DNA of 64,000 nt from Cephalotus follicularis. Lineage: Eukaryota; Streptophyta; Magnoliopsida; Oxalidales; Cephalotaceae. Positions 30,254 to 41,917 of the stretch are shown here, piece after piece (position 1 is the stretch's first letter; each line of letters opens with the position of its first letter). The notes below the pieces were generated by a model that was not told where the DNA came from, did no database searches, and saw nothing but the letters and a program-made list of their open reading frames with translations. The stretch is from assembly GCA_001972305.1 (NCBI GenBank), contig BDDD01001647.1, forward strand, positions 126,936 through 190,935. Reading direction: 5' to 3'. Both the position numbers and the translations under genes were made by a program.

Positions 30254-31100
30254 CACTATATTTTTTTACAATAAATAATCACCTGATTTGACAGGTATTA
30301 CACATAGACTTATTTGAACTTTTCACTCTATTTTACTCCCTATTATCGGAGGTTTCTCAGTAGATCAACTCCGACCCACTTTCAAGACTACGAAAAGCCC
30401 AGCGATAAAGGTTGCCAAGCCCAAATCCAAGTCCTTGAATCATTCCTCGTCAACATCATTTGATCAACTACAAACACTATACTTTGGACCGATCAAATCA
30501 CTCTACTAAAGGGAGAATCATATTTTCACTCAAACAGGTCGAATTCTCTCATTTGGGTTTTAAAATAAATTTCATTTTGGATTTTAATTTAGTTCTCATT
30601 ACAGTTTTTTTTAACCCATCAAAATAATTTGTCAACTAAAATTCAATGAATACGAATAGAACCCAATTAACTTTTAATCCGAGCACTATTCAACAAAACT
30701 TTTTCTTATAACTCTTGTCCACACAAAATTACAAGCGAAACTTTGACCAACATACTGCATAGTAATATACTAATAGATGATTATACAATCATACATTATT
30801 ATTATAAGATGACTAGCTGGGTTAGCACTGCAATACAGGTGCAATTTTTTAAAATAGAATGTGTCATAATATATCTCACATATATATGAGATTAATGGAC
30901 AGAAAAAATAAAACTTGACCATAATTTCATAAATTTATTGTATCCTTCTTCTCTTTCTCTCTAAAACTTAACAAAAACTCCGATTATATAAAACACAAAA
31001 AATCACATACATTAGCTGTAGTTTCATTTCAACTGAGTTTTTTTTTTTTTACTAATTCTGGCACCCAAAACGGATCCCTTACAATTCAAAGTTCATATCT
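30254..31100. other. intergenic region with a possible decayed LTR
   Basis: The portion 30290-30510 has a more mixed composition with ttatcggaggtttctcag and ctccgacccac phrases that look like an LTR remnant, without definable ends. The rest is AT-rich. No host gene is seen. Confidence 0.35.
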
Positions 31101-31189
31101 CATGTCAACATTGCAATTTGAAGGAAAAAAAAAACAAGTAGCAATTGAAATTAAATAAAGCATGAAACTTTAACAAAACCCAATACATA

Positions 31190-31687
31190 TCAATCAGCAG
31201 TAGGGTAAGGATAGTTGGGTTCAGAGAGGCGCCCCTCGACGGAATCGTTATGGGGAGCCTTCCCCTTCTCCTTCCGTTGCCTTTTTGAGGGATGGGCGAG
31301 TTCAGCGTCAGTCATGGGTTCTCTGGCCTCGGCAACCCTGGCCTCCCTGGCCTCTGCAGCCCTGACCTCCGCGGCTCTGGCCTCTCTGGCCCTGGCAGAC
31401 CTGGCATCCTCGGCTCCAGTAGCTCTGGTTTGGTTGGCCACATCGGCGTTGGCAGAGTTAGTCTCTTCCACTGTGCGCCTGGCCTCCTCGGATAGGACCC
31501 GGGGCAGCTCATCAAGTCTGGCCCTCGCATTAGCCCGCCTGGCTGCCCTCCTCTCTGAGGCCCTCCGGGATTTCTCCAAGGCCCTCTGCCTCTTCTCGGC
31601 ATCTCTCCTTTGTACCTCTGGGTCGGCAGCACGGGCCTGTTCACGGCCAACCCTGATCAGGTCCATGGCTGAATCTTGGGATGCCAT
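31190..31687 (-). pseudogene. antisense block of the Tat-like remnant: Arg/Ala-rich coiled-coil part, fossil
   Basis: An open minus-strand frame of 165 codons is dominated by Arg, Ala and Glu in heptad-like runs and ends in a basic KRQRKEKGK patch. It has no enzyme motif. It belongs with the neighbouring block at 31774-32601 as part of the antisense coding region of the remnant. It is treated as an element fossil and not as a host gene. Confidence 0.5.
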
Positions 31688-31773
31688 GTCTGCACAAATA
31701 CTCGAAGAAGCAGTTAGTGAAACATCAAAAAGTTAGATATAAACTTAAAGAGAAAAGTTGTCCCAGAGAAAGA

Positions 31774-32601
31774 TTAGTATGACTCTCTCCTTGTGTGGTC
31801 ACCGAGGAAGTGGCTCAACCATGGCCATCTTGGTCCCTCTCTCTCCGGATCCCCATAGGCACCTCCTCCGCGTCCAGCTCTAGCCTGGCTACCTAGGGAC
31901 AAGCTGAGCCCATGTCGCCGCAGGCGATCCTCGGACACGACCTTGAGCACATCCTCGGGTGCAAGGGCTGAAAGCCTTCTCAGGTCGGCGGTCTCTTCCC
32001 TGGTTAGAAACGACCTATGGTTCAGAAGCCCGGTATCCAGTGTATCTGTCCAAGGACAGGGGATGAAGCCGGGAAGGTTCTTGAGCAGGAAATATTTTTC
32101 CCTCAAGCGCTTGACTGACTTGGTATTCTCCGCCAGCAGCTTAGGGCGACCCACGCATGACTTAAAGTAAAAGCCGCACTTCTTTGGGGAGGAAACCATC
32201 GTGTGGAATTCCTTGAATAGCACAAGTCTGGGCACTGCATCCGCTTCAAGACAGCGTACAAGGAATCCAAAGATGAACCCCCAGGACTGAGCTTGCAGCA
32301 TTGACGGATGAATCCGATAATGCCCGAGGATGGTAATGGCGAACGGCAGCAGCGGAAGTCTCAACCCATGCTCCAAAGCATCTTGGAACACCACAAAGTG
32401 CCTGGGTTGGTTCACAGTGACTGACCTGGGGTCAGTAGGGATCTGCAAGTCCAGGGCACCAGGAATAGAGAACTCCTTGTCTAATTGCGTCAGTTTTTGT
32501 GGGCACATGGTAGTCTCGTCGAAATAGGCCTGGAAAACTTGAACCCCAGCCTCTATGGCCTCAACATTTGGAGCTCCGACAGCGGCAACATCCATCTCCA
32601 C
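31774..32601 (-). pseudogene. antisense block of the Tat-like remnant: putative gypsy-type transposon domain, fossil
   Basis: A minus-strand block of about 275 codons contains LRLPLLPFAITILGHYRIHP and QSWGFIFGFLVRCLE. These resemble the Pfam family called putative gypsy-type transposon (PF04195, Transposase_28), found in plant Ty3/gypsy antisense or accessory ORFs. The inserted solo LTR begins three bases beyond the edge of this block. The function of this protein class is not established. Confidence 0.65.
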
Positions 32602-32604
32602 CCT

Positions 32605-35024
32605 TGTAATACCCGAAATTTTATAAATAATTAAAGGATGGAAATTGGGCCCAAAATGTATTAGGATATAAATTGAATTAATAAAGAATTGGGCCTGGAA
32701 TATTATATGGTCTTGGGCCGATTGATAAATGGATAATGGAGGAAATTGGGCCTAAAACATGTTACTAGTGGGCTATGCAATACCCAGAATTTTATAATAT
32801 AAAGAAATGACATTTGGATTTGTAACTGGGCCACATATTATGAGCTAAATTTATTTGAGAAAGGAAAAATGAGAATTGAGCTTGAAATGCATATTGTTGA
32901 TATTGGGCTACTAATTATAATGAAAAGAAAAGGGAGTTGGGCTGACTTATTTAGCTCTTGGCCCATAAGGTAAAGGGTTGCCAGAATTTTCTAAAAGATT
33001 CTGGAGACTTCCTTACTGGCTATAAAAGGGGAAGTGAGGGTGTAATAAGGTTGTTGCTAATTTTGCAAGAAATGGAGACAAGTGAGTTATCAGTGAAAAG
33101 AGCGAAGAAGAGGCAACGGCGAGGAGCAAAGGAGGAGGAACTCCAATTCCAGGTAGGATCTACTCCTACTCAGTGCTTTATTTTATGTGTATTAGTTACA
33201 ATTACTATAATGTGCTTGCTCTTGTCGTAAATGTATAATGGTAGAGGATTGAGATGGATTTAATGACCCTCCGTGATTGATGGGTATTAAGTTTAATGAA
33301 CACTGTGTACTGATAGAAGGAGTATTGGACGCTAAAAGTGTGTGGCGAGTGGTGCTTCCATGTGCGCCACGCTTACGTCCATGCTATGGACCAAACTCCT
33401 CATGCGCCCAACTTTTTATTGCGGGTATTGTGAGCCTGATACAATATAGAGGACGCATCCGTATTGTGAGTGTAATACAGTGCCGAGGACGCCCAATGTT
33501 GTGCATCTTGCACGTGGCCGAAGTGTCATATACCCCAAGTTATGCACTGAGGTTATGCCAGTATGATGAACTTCTATTGTTCACCACCTACGTCTCATGT
33601 CTACAAAAGTCCTGAGCTCCAACTGTTATGTATGCGTCCTCCTCAGGGGACTTAGGTGCACATCCTCTGCCATCGTCCTGTATGTGGAGTGCCCCTGCCT
33701 TGCGCCTAAGGAAGACAACCATGGCCTTCCTCTGGCGGGGGTCTGAGGTGTGCCACATCTGGGTGGTGTACCAAAGAGCCAAGATGCCCAGGCATTCACT
33801 TGCCGAGGTACCTGCATGCCGAGGTGCCAAGTCCAGAGCTCCCACGCCCGAGGAGCTACGGTGCCGAGCTTCCATGGTTGCCGAGATACCACATGCAGAG
33901 GTGCCTAGCTTCCTCCCTGCGAAGGTGCCCGAGGTGGCATATTGTTGAGCAGCCATGGCAGAGGTTCCTAGCTTCCTCCCTGTCAAGACGCTCGAGGTGG
34001 CACTGGAATGCCCGAGCTCGCCAAGCACGCTTCCCTTGCATGCGTCCTCTGCCAAAGTATATGGCTCTCCTCTGATTACGACGCTGAACACTGAGCATGC
34101 ATGTTGAGCACCCTTCTCTGTTATACATCCGAGAATGGCACCCACGTGTACTGTTGAGCTCTCCTCTGCATGCAGAGCCTGCAACGCCAGCGAGCCCTTC
34201 TCTTCCATGCGCACATCGCATGCGAGCTCGTTCTCTGCCACAACGTCGAGCTTGTCCTCTGCCGTGCATGCACCTGGGGAGCGTCGAGGTGCCAGGGACC
34301 AAGCGCAGGGGACACCATCGTCCTCTGCCATGCGTACTTACCGAGCTCTCCACTGCCTCACCTGCGTCCGGGCATGGGTGCAGCCAACCATGCATGCGCC
34401 GAGCATGCCGAGGTGGTGCCCAATCATGCCTGTGTCCTCGCCATGCAGGTAAGCTCTTCTCTACCATGTGTTGGTTATACGTCAAGCACAGCCCCGTCTG
34501 TGTTCCAGAGGAGGAGACACTCAAATGTAAACATATGTATATATGCGTCCGAGGATGCCCCAATGCGGCGCATGCATCCCAGGCTCTTCCAGGCTAAGCA
34601 CTGCTCTCACCGTCGGGGTGCGCCGAGCTGGCCGAGAGCTGAGCATCAGGTACATGCCTGGGTGGGTTGTAGTTCCTACACGACCAGTGGTCGCTGACCC
34701 ATTGCATCTTAATGTAATGGGTCAGGTACAGGTGGAGCTTCGCAGCTAGTCGATGATTGAAGCCCCGGGTGACTCTCCTCTACAGCAGATCGATGACCGA
34801 CTTATTTATATTTTTGAATATTGTATTTATTGACCTGCCGACATGTGGCAGAGCTTTTATTAACGGTATTGTATAACATTGAGTTTATCCACATAATGAT
34901 ATTTAATTCCGCATGCATTATTATATTGTTGAAATGTTTTAATTTCCGCTGAATATTAAATGAATGATACTGTTAGTAGCGCGTCAAACCTTGGGGATTG
35001 ACCCTTGGGGTTTGGGGCGTTACA
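32605..35024 (+). mobile_element. nested solo LTR, 2.42 kb, Tekay/Del-like chromovirus type, fossil
   Basis: The block starts TGTAATACCCG and ends GGGGCGTTACA, so its ends form a short inverted repeat with TG/CA termini. It is flanked by a perfect 5-bp duplication ACCCT (32600-32604 and 35025-35029). A TATA box (ggctataaaagg near 33018) and a donor-like site after it fit LTR transcription on the plus strand. About 1.2 kb of its interior is GC-rich with GCCGAGG-type minirepeats. It has no internal coding region, so it is a solo LTR inserted into the antisense coding block of the Tat-like remnant and is younger than it. Confidence 0.85.
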
Positions 35025-35721
35025 ACCCTCATATTGAGGGGGTGCTGAGCAATGGTAACCACCGCAGATGCTTGGGCCACCACCTCAAGACGTCTAATTG
35101 TTCTCCTGGTTTGTTTCGTTCTGGCCATGGGGTTGTCAGAGAGAGAGGAAGAAGAATACGCAGTGGACATGAAGACCTTAGGAAGAACAAGCAAGAAAAA
35201 TAGAAATTGTCAGAAGAAGTGATTCACTTGAGAATCTGGGTGAAGTAGAAGACGAAGAAGAAGCCGATTGGAGGTGAGAAAGACAGGGAGTTTACAAAAG
35301 TTTTAGGGTTTGAAAAGTAAGGAAGCGTAAAAACCTTTTTCAGAAGGGATGAGGGTATTTAAAGGGCATGGGAGTGCATCCAGACCATCCACCTCATCTG
35401 GTTTTAACGACAGAGATCACATTATCTAATAAGGAGCGGGAAACAAAGAGGTTAAGCACAGGCAACGAAGCGTCACGCGTGCAAAGGTTTAAAAAAAAAA
35501 ACTACAGCGCAATAATGGGCGTTAATTAATGGGGGACGGCCCAAGGCGCCTATCTGTCATGATATGACTCCTCAAATACTTAAGTTTGGGCCGTAGGATT
35601 GGGCCCACTTGAGGTCTGGTCTGACTTATCCACAGAAGGCAGTACCCCACACAAATCCACGTGCGCCCCACGTGCATCTTCCTCAGCTAGTCAAAACTCA
35701 GCCCAGCAAATGAGGAGGACC

Positions 35722-36763
35722 TGCAAAAGCCCATATCCAACAGTTGGCTAACCCTGCCAAGGTTACGTGACGGAGGTCTGCTCGAGCCTTAACTCCCAGC
35801 TCTGCTCCTCCTCCTCTGCCACGGCCAGAGAAGAAGGACCATGGAGGCATATGATGTGGGGAAAAGTTCGCCTATACCAAGAAGGACACATGTACTCCTC
35901 AGACGTAGCCAAGTGTCCAGGGGTTTTTGGAGTTCACAGGGACGCTGGTCAAAGCAATCTCCTTAGCCCCAGTAAGAGAAGCAGGTGGGGATGCCCACCT
36001 CGGCACTAGTGCCGAGGACTCCTCCTCCTCGGGTTCAGTGCTGAGGAACTCTTGCTCGGTGGCATGACAGAGGACGCCTACCTCGGCACCAGTGCCAAGG
36101 ACCTCTTCCTTCTCGGGTTTAGTGCCGAGGACCTCCTTCTCCGCGGTCTCAAGGCCGAGGAGGTCCTGCTGGTTTGTATGGCGGAGGACGCTTTCTTCGG
36201 TAACATGGCAGAGGACCTAGTGCCCCCAGGCACAAGCTCTTGAAGCCGGCAAGGGTCCAGAGCACTTCCTATCCCTCCTCCTCCTCCTCAGGATGAAGGC
36301 GCAAAATCAGCCTATATTCCAGGAGTCAATCTCTTCAAATATGAAAAGAATAAGATATGATAAGCGTCAAATATAGAAGGTATCACAAAATCAGGCGGAG
36401 ATCAAGGAAAATGCTCGAGATCCTCGGTATTTCCCTAGGGACACAGCTAGCACCCCCGTGTAACACGCTCAGACAATTACAGGCTCAGACAATAAATACC
36501 AGTTTTACAGTCAATACAAGAGTGAGCCATTTTTACACTAAAAGAACCTTGTTTTCTCTGTGCAAAGGCTAACTTGAGCATCGAAGTGTCCCTGGGAGAA
36601 CAACCTCCTGGACCTTCAACGTGTTTGTTCATATTTACAAGGAAAACATTTACACAGTCATCATCAACCTTCATCTCGGAGCATTCAAACAGCGTTTCCC
36701 TCAATAAATAAAAGTCCTTCACGTAAGGTTTTGTTGAAGGAAGGATTTTTGCATCAATAATAT
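35722..36763 (+). repeat. 3' LTR of the Tat-lineage remnant, fossil
   Basis: This LTR of about 1.04 kb starts near TGCAAAAGCCC after a purine-rich tract and ends near TTGCATCAATA. Its 3' third is clearly similar to the remnant at 15632-16499, sharing gagatcctcg, aacttgagc and gagaacaacctcctgg. Between 36000 and 36240 it holds a run of degenerate units of about 25-35 bp built on gtgccgaggac and cctc. Confidence 0.7.
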
Positions 36764-38547
36764 GAATTTTAGATATTATCATATAAGTAAATGAGCTTTT
36801 AAAATGGACTGCTGTTAAATTAAAGAATTATTTGTGACTATTTTACACCTGAAAATTGAGTTGTTCTCTTTTAAATTTGTTTCTTATCCGTAAAAAGATA
36901 CTTGCGACAAAATCATATATTTCTATGAATATATAAAGTTCATTAGACAACGGATCATCCATATATTTGAACAATCATTATATGTGAAGCAAGGTGAATA
37001 ACCCCAGAACAGTATGGCATAATGTTGCACCATTCTTTAGCTGAAAAATAGATACTTAAGAGCCTTGATTAAGGAGACGTGCCGCTCTAAAATATGTTTA
37101 CTTTGCAATGCTTGGTGTCAACCCAAAAAATGAAAATTGAAATGCTTAACGTTATTATTATACCTTCAGCATTACTGTAACAAACGAAAAAATCATTCAT
37201 TGCATGGATGCTTTGCATCTATATATATATTGTTACTAATATCAATAAATGAAAGATCAGGTTCACTTTCAGTCTTTAATTATTTGTAGATTGAAATCAA
37301 TACCTCATATTAAATTACTGTTAAATTGAAAAACTATTTGTGACTATTTGACACCTCAAAATTAAGCTGTTCTCTTTTGAGTTTAGGTCTTATCTGTAAA
37401 AAGACAATTATGACAAAATCATATATTTCTATGAGTATCTTATAACCGGAGAAGGCATTGCGACATGGGTTTATGCTTTTTGCTATATATATGAGTATGC
37501 ATACACATACACTTAATGTAACTTTTGGTAGAATCTTAGGCAAAACAATGTTGTGCAGTTGTTAAACTCCATATAATCCTGATTTTGGTGATGTGTAGCA
37601 GTGAATTACAGTAAAAAATAGTTCTTCAATTAAATAGCAAATTAATATGAAGTACTGATTTTAATCTATTTTAAAAATTCATGTACTCACGTGATATCCA
37701 AAATTCATATATTTGATTGCATAATTAAACAAAGTTGCGGTTCCAATTTAATATATATATCATTTAGTAATGAGGTAAAACTTTAAGTGTTAGATTGGTA
37801 ATAATAAAACATTAGAGGGTAAACAACAAATCAGTTTGGGATAAATTTGTAATTAACTATAAAGTTTAAATAATCTATTTTATCTAACAAATTTAGGATA
37901 TTATAAGACGAAATGAGTGGTCCATAAGGAGATACCTCCAATCACAGATCGAAAAAGTCAGAAACAGAAAAAACAAAGTGTATATATATATATCCAAGAG
38001 GGACCAATACATAAGACAAAAAAAAATTCTTAAAAATATGTATGTAAATTTTCACAAAATATTACTGGCCGAGCCAAGGCCCCTACCCGTCCCCTTAAAT
38101 ACATCATTGAGTATTTTAATAATAAATATATTACATTATCGTTAAAAAAACCAATGTTCGATCCCTAATAATGGGTTTAAAAGTTGAAAAAATTTACTAC
38201 TACGATCTGTTATAAAAAAAATTTGAAGCGATTAAATACACATTGTGCTAAAATAATCTCTCATATTTTATGGTAATCAAAATTACATCTCAAACATGAT
38301 GGATACGAGTAAGTTGATAGACCAGACAAAAAGAGAATAATATATATATATATATACAGTTATGGATTGATTGACAATATATGGAAACATAAATATTCGG
38401 CTGCAGGATATAATCTAATCCAAGTAAATGAACGAACACCTCACCTTCAGTAGCCAGCGCCCTTGCTTTCCTATTCCTACACGTGCAGGAAACAATAGTC
38501 CAGGGCCTCCTCGATGAATTGCTTATCCCTTACCACAACATAAACTT
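36764..38547. other. AT-rich intergenic region with a spaced duplication
   Basis: Two similar segments of about 120 bp, at 36812-36932 and 37320-37439, lie in direct orientation about 510 bp apart and share cagaaat-free AT-rich text including tatttgtgactattt and acaaaatcatatatttctatga. TA runs occur near 37981 and 38340. No gene is supported. Confidence 0.6.
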
Positions 38548-41500
38548 TTAATGAAATCTGTAATTCAACAAGCTAGACTGGTTGGCACGGAGAAGTTCGG
38601 TTGGCCGATGTCAGCCTATATGCATGTGGATGCTGAATTATGACTAAAACTGAATCCTTAGACCCTTTGTCACGGGAAGGATAAGTTGGCTACATGAGCA
38701 CAAAGATTATGTCAATACACATATATCAAGCACTGGGCAATTATTAGCTTAACCAAAGTTTACATTAAATGTGGCATAGCACTATGTTCATGTTGACGAA
38801 ACTGATGGAAATCATGATCATCAATTATGGCATTGCCAACTGATGCAACTTGGCAACAATCTATCTTGTTGCCAAGTTGGCAAAAAGAAAGATTAATTTA
38901 AAAAATTGAAAAAAATGCCGGCATAACACAGTCTACCAGTATGTGTTCAAGTTTAAATTGCTTACCACTCCAATGTGCCATTCATGACTACTAAAATCTT
39001 TGAAGGTAGCTGCATCCATTTCCTGCAATGACACGCAACGGAATTATCAGAAATAGAAATTGTTACAAGCATTATCTTATTTATCTGTCAAAAAAGTAAA
39101 AAGATATTTCTTGCGTAAATAGAGTCTGATTTATAAAAGTCAACTTCACCTATCTATGCTAAGAACTTGGATGGGTCACTCTAAGTAACTTGCAAAGGCA
39201 TATATAGCCTTTGAAATTTATTACTAAACATGGATTTAGACTTCTGCAAAAGTCTTTGACATTAGCATGAGGTATCTAATTAATAAGGCTGAAAAAGCAA
39301 ATGGTCCTTCCTGCATAGGTTTATAGAGTTGAACCATCAATGATAAACATAGCCACCATAGAGCTGAAGAAAAGTATTGATACTGGTGCTTAACCTCTCT
39401 ATATGAGCTTAATTTTGTTTTGAGTTTATTACATCTCAAAAAGAGGAAAAATGAAGAGGAAAGAAATAAAAGCACTGGGTCACTTGAGGGCTGCTGAAGT
39501 GGATCGGCAAGACAAATATGATGAGTAAGATCTTCATTGCATACTTGTCTGTGTTTCAGCATCTTATGGATATACAATCAAGCCATCATGTTTGCCATGA
39601 TGTATTTTTGAGGCAAAAACTCATCTTTACACTTGAGATCTTAATGCAATAATTAAGTCCCACGAAAAATGTAAGCCAAATAATATAATGTGCAACAAAT
39701 GCTTTAGATAGATTCAATCAAACAGTGCATGCTCCGTATAAAAGATATGATCGATTAAATTAAAAAACAATAGCCTCCATATAGGCTCTTGTTTTCTGTC
39801 ACACAAATTCAGAATTTAACAATAGGAATTGGTAAGGTATCTATCAATTGTACATATGTGAGAAATTACTTACAATACTATAGATGGGAGGCACCACCAT
39901 TTCACCTTTAGTTTTCAGAGTTGGCATAACAGCGAAACGGGGTGCCAAGTCTTGTGACCTAAAAGTCCACCTGCAAGACGAAACCAGATAAACGTAGTTT
40001 TTAAGCATTAAAAGACTGAAGAAAGAACCAAAGAACACACTCGTAAAAATTAGGAAATTCATGCATCATACCCTATGTAGAGAAAGATAAGGAATTGTGC
40101 CCATTCTCGAACTAACAATCGGAGCCAGTAATTTTCCGCGGAATCATCCACATTGATGTATATCTGAAAATTTAAATTCTAAATCATCTCACAAGCAATG
40201 TCTCTTTCTACATTTTATATTCATTTATATCACTATAATTTTTTTTATACCACGGTTTCCGCCATGGCTACTATCTGCATAGCAACCTGAAATTTCCTGT
40301 ATGGTGCAAGAGAAGCAGCAAGCATTGTTCTGATTAGAGGTCAGACAATTGATAGTATGACCCAAAAAAAGAAATCCACATTACTTTAAAAAGCTCTACC
40401 TACTTGAACATAATGTACTTCGTATACACTGCATCATGCATCGCTTGAACATCCTCGTCCTCTATGAAGGTTAATTGTTCCCGAAGGACAGATAGATTTT
40501 GCGATATATGATGGAAAATGATATAGAATGAAATCAAATAATTAAGCAGCAGAAGGACCTGAATTACAGGGAGTTTTAATAGTTATTAGTACTTGTTGTA
40601 GAGAAAATGTAGATGCTAGCTAAAATCACTTTAAATTAGCAAAGACAATAAGTTGAGGCCAAAATAAGAATGACACACTATGAGTTCAAGATGCTCACCG
40701 TGAAGTAAGGTACTGAAGCTCTGTACCCAACAAGAGTCAAGTAAAACACACAACCAAGTGCAGCTGTAGTGCGCCGCTCAGTTACTGAAAGACGCTCACA
40801 CATGATACAGTAACCATGTGAAATGAGCAAGAAAGACACAAAGGAAGCAGTCTGAAAGAGCACTCCAGTTACATATACCCCGAATGACATCCACAGAGAG
40901 CATACCTGAAGATAAACACACGAATTCCTGCAAGGACAATGCTTTAAAATTGACCAAATAGTGTTTGAAACAAATGAAGTAGAAGTTATGATAATTAGAA
41001 GAAACAAAAAAACATATTTTATAGGACAACCTAAAAAGGCAAAGTAGACAAAATATATGGTATGGAGGAAGTATGTCGAAAATATACTTCTTCTCCATAT
41101 TTATAGTGTAGCAGTATCTAATTTAATCATATAAAGCAATGCAGATACTGTCCTTTATATATGTTTTATAATATAATATATGCCCAAATTTTTACTAATT
41201 TCCTACATATTTCATTATAGATTGCGCCTGAATAGAAATGCTAAATTTTTTTTATAAATATATATGCATGTATAATCAGTAAATATTATTACAGGCCCTC
41301 AATAGGCTCATTGGCAATTACCTAAATTTCAACTTTGTTACAGGAATAAAATTTACCAGAAGAGAAAGGATAAAGCAAGTTGCAAAGCTTTAATCAATGG
41401 AACAGTAGCAAGTGTCCACTGTAAATTATTTGCCTGCTCTAGTATGACCAATAACATAAAAAGAAGATTAGAATTGCAACAGAAACATAAATATAAGCAT

Positions 41501-41917
41501 CCAACAGGTAGAATATGATAAATAAACAAAAAAATAACATGGTTCAAAATTTTTTTAAACAAAGATCCTAATTTAAAACAAAGAAAAAAAAATGCTTCTA
41601 TCATTTCTCTTGCTAGCTTTCAAACCATGACATTAACATATCATATTATTTAGCAAATAAACAAAGAAAACAACATCCAATCAATCCAAGTCTCAGTATG
41701 AGTAAATATGATACAGGATGAAGAAATAAAGGATAAAAGAAAGATGGGTCAAAAAGAAGATAATGACCTGGAAATGACGGTTTTTGTAAGTGTTAATGGT
41801 CCAAGAACAAGCAGAGACAAACCAGATGCAAAAAAAAGACAAGTGCAGTGCAGGCAAAGGCCGATACGATTCGTCTACTCCCTTAAAATACGACTCCACA
41901 CTTCTCGATACCTCCAT
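38548..41917 (-). CDS. seven-transmembrane protein of uncertain family
   Basis: I assembled nine exons on the minus strand: 41917-41768, 41433-41357, 40927-40699, 40558-40404, 40296-40251, 40163-40072, 39970-39874, 39022-38966 and 38616-38548. All have GT-AG borders and consistent phase, giving about 323 residues. The protein has a short hydrophilic N-terminus and seven hydrophobic segments: around LHLSFFCIWFVSACSW, ATVPLIKALQLALSFLFW, the MSFGVYVTGVLFQTASF region, ALGCVFYLTLVGY, LLLLNYLISFYIIFHH, QVAMQIVAMAETV and LVREWAQFLIFLYIGW. A conserved-looking soluble tail (DLAPRFAVMPTLKTKGEM) follows. The topology recalls plant GPR180/TMEM145 or Lung-7TM type candidate receptors, but without their large N-terminal domain. 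I do not recognise the gene. The last exon is the least certain; the eight before it are well supported by splice and coding agreement. Confidence 0.78.
38846..38879. repeat. perfect 14-bp hairpin in the last intron of the 7TM gene
   Basis: CAACTTGGCAACAA (38846-38859) and TTGTTGCCAAGTTG (38866-38879) are exact reverse complements separated by six bases. The hairpin lies in the intron between the last two exons of the 7TM gene and would form in RNA from either strand. Confidence 0.9.

Larger units (their letters stand above)
31100..36763 (+). mobile_element. Tat-lineage Ty3/gypsy remnant with antisense coding block and 3' LTR, fossil
   Basis: Parts in order are an antisense coding block on the minus strand (about 31190-32601, with further material beyond the nested insertion near 35030-35130), its presumed upstream region (about 35190-35700), a purine-rich tract (about 35706-35720) and a plus-oriented LTR (about 35722-36763). 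Plant Tat-lineage elements are known to carry an extra antisense ORF between pol and the 3' LTR, which is what this layout resembles. No gag-protease-RT-integrase region and no left LTR are present, so it is a broken partial copy, and it is further interrupted by a 2.42-kb solo LTR. The left edge is approximate. Confidence 0.65.

Noticed and set aside
31215-31736. Plus-strand 173-codon Ser/Ala/Leu-rich frame
   Set aside because: It is the shadow of the Arg/Ala-rich antisense block on the other strand of the Tat-like remnant.
33588-34697. Several overlapping long frames on both strands in the 33.6-34.7 kb GC-rich block
   Set aside because: They are open on both strands because of GC-rich minirepeats within the nested solo LTR; none has a domain or exon structure.
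15632-36763. One giant retroelement with LTRs at 15.6 and 36.8 kb enclosing the ERF and tRNA
   Set aside because: The two LTRs are too different to be a pair, host genes lie between them, and no primer-binding site or pol is present.
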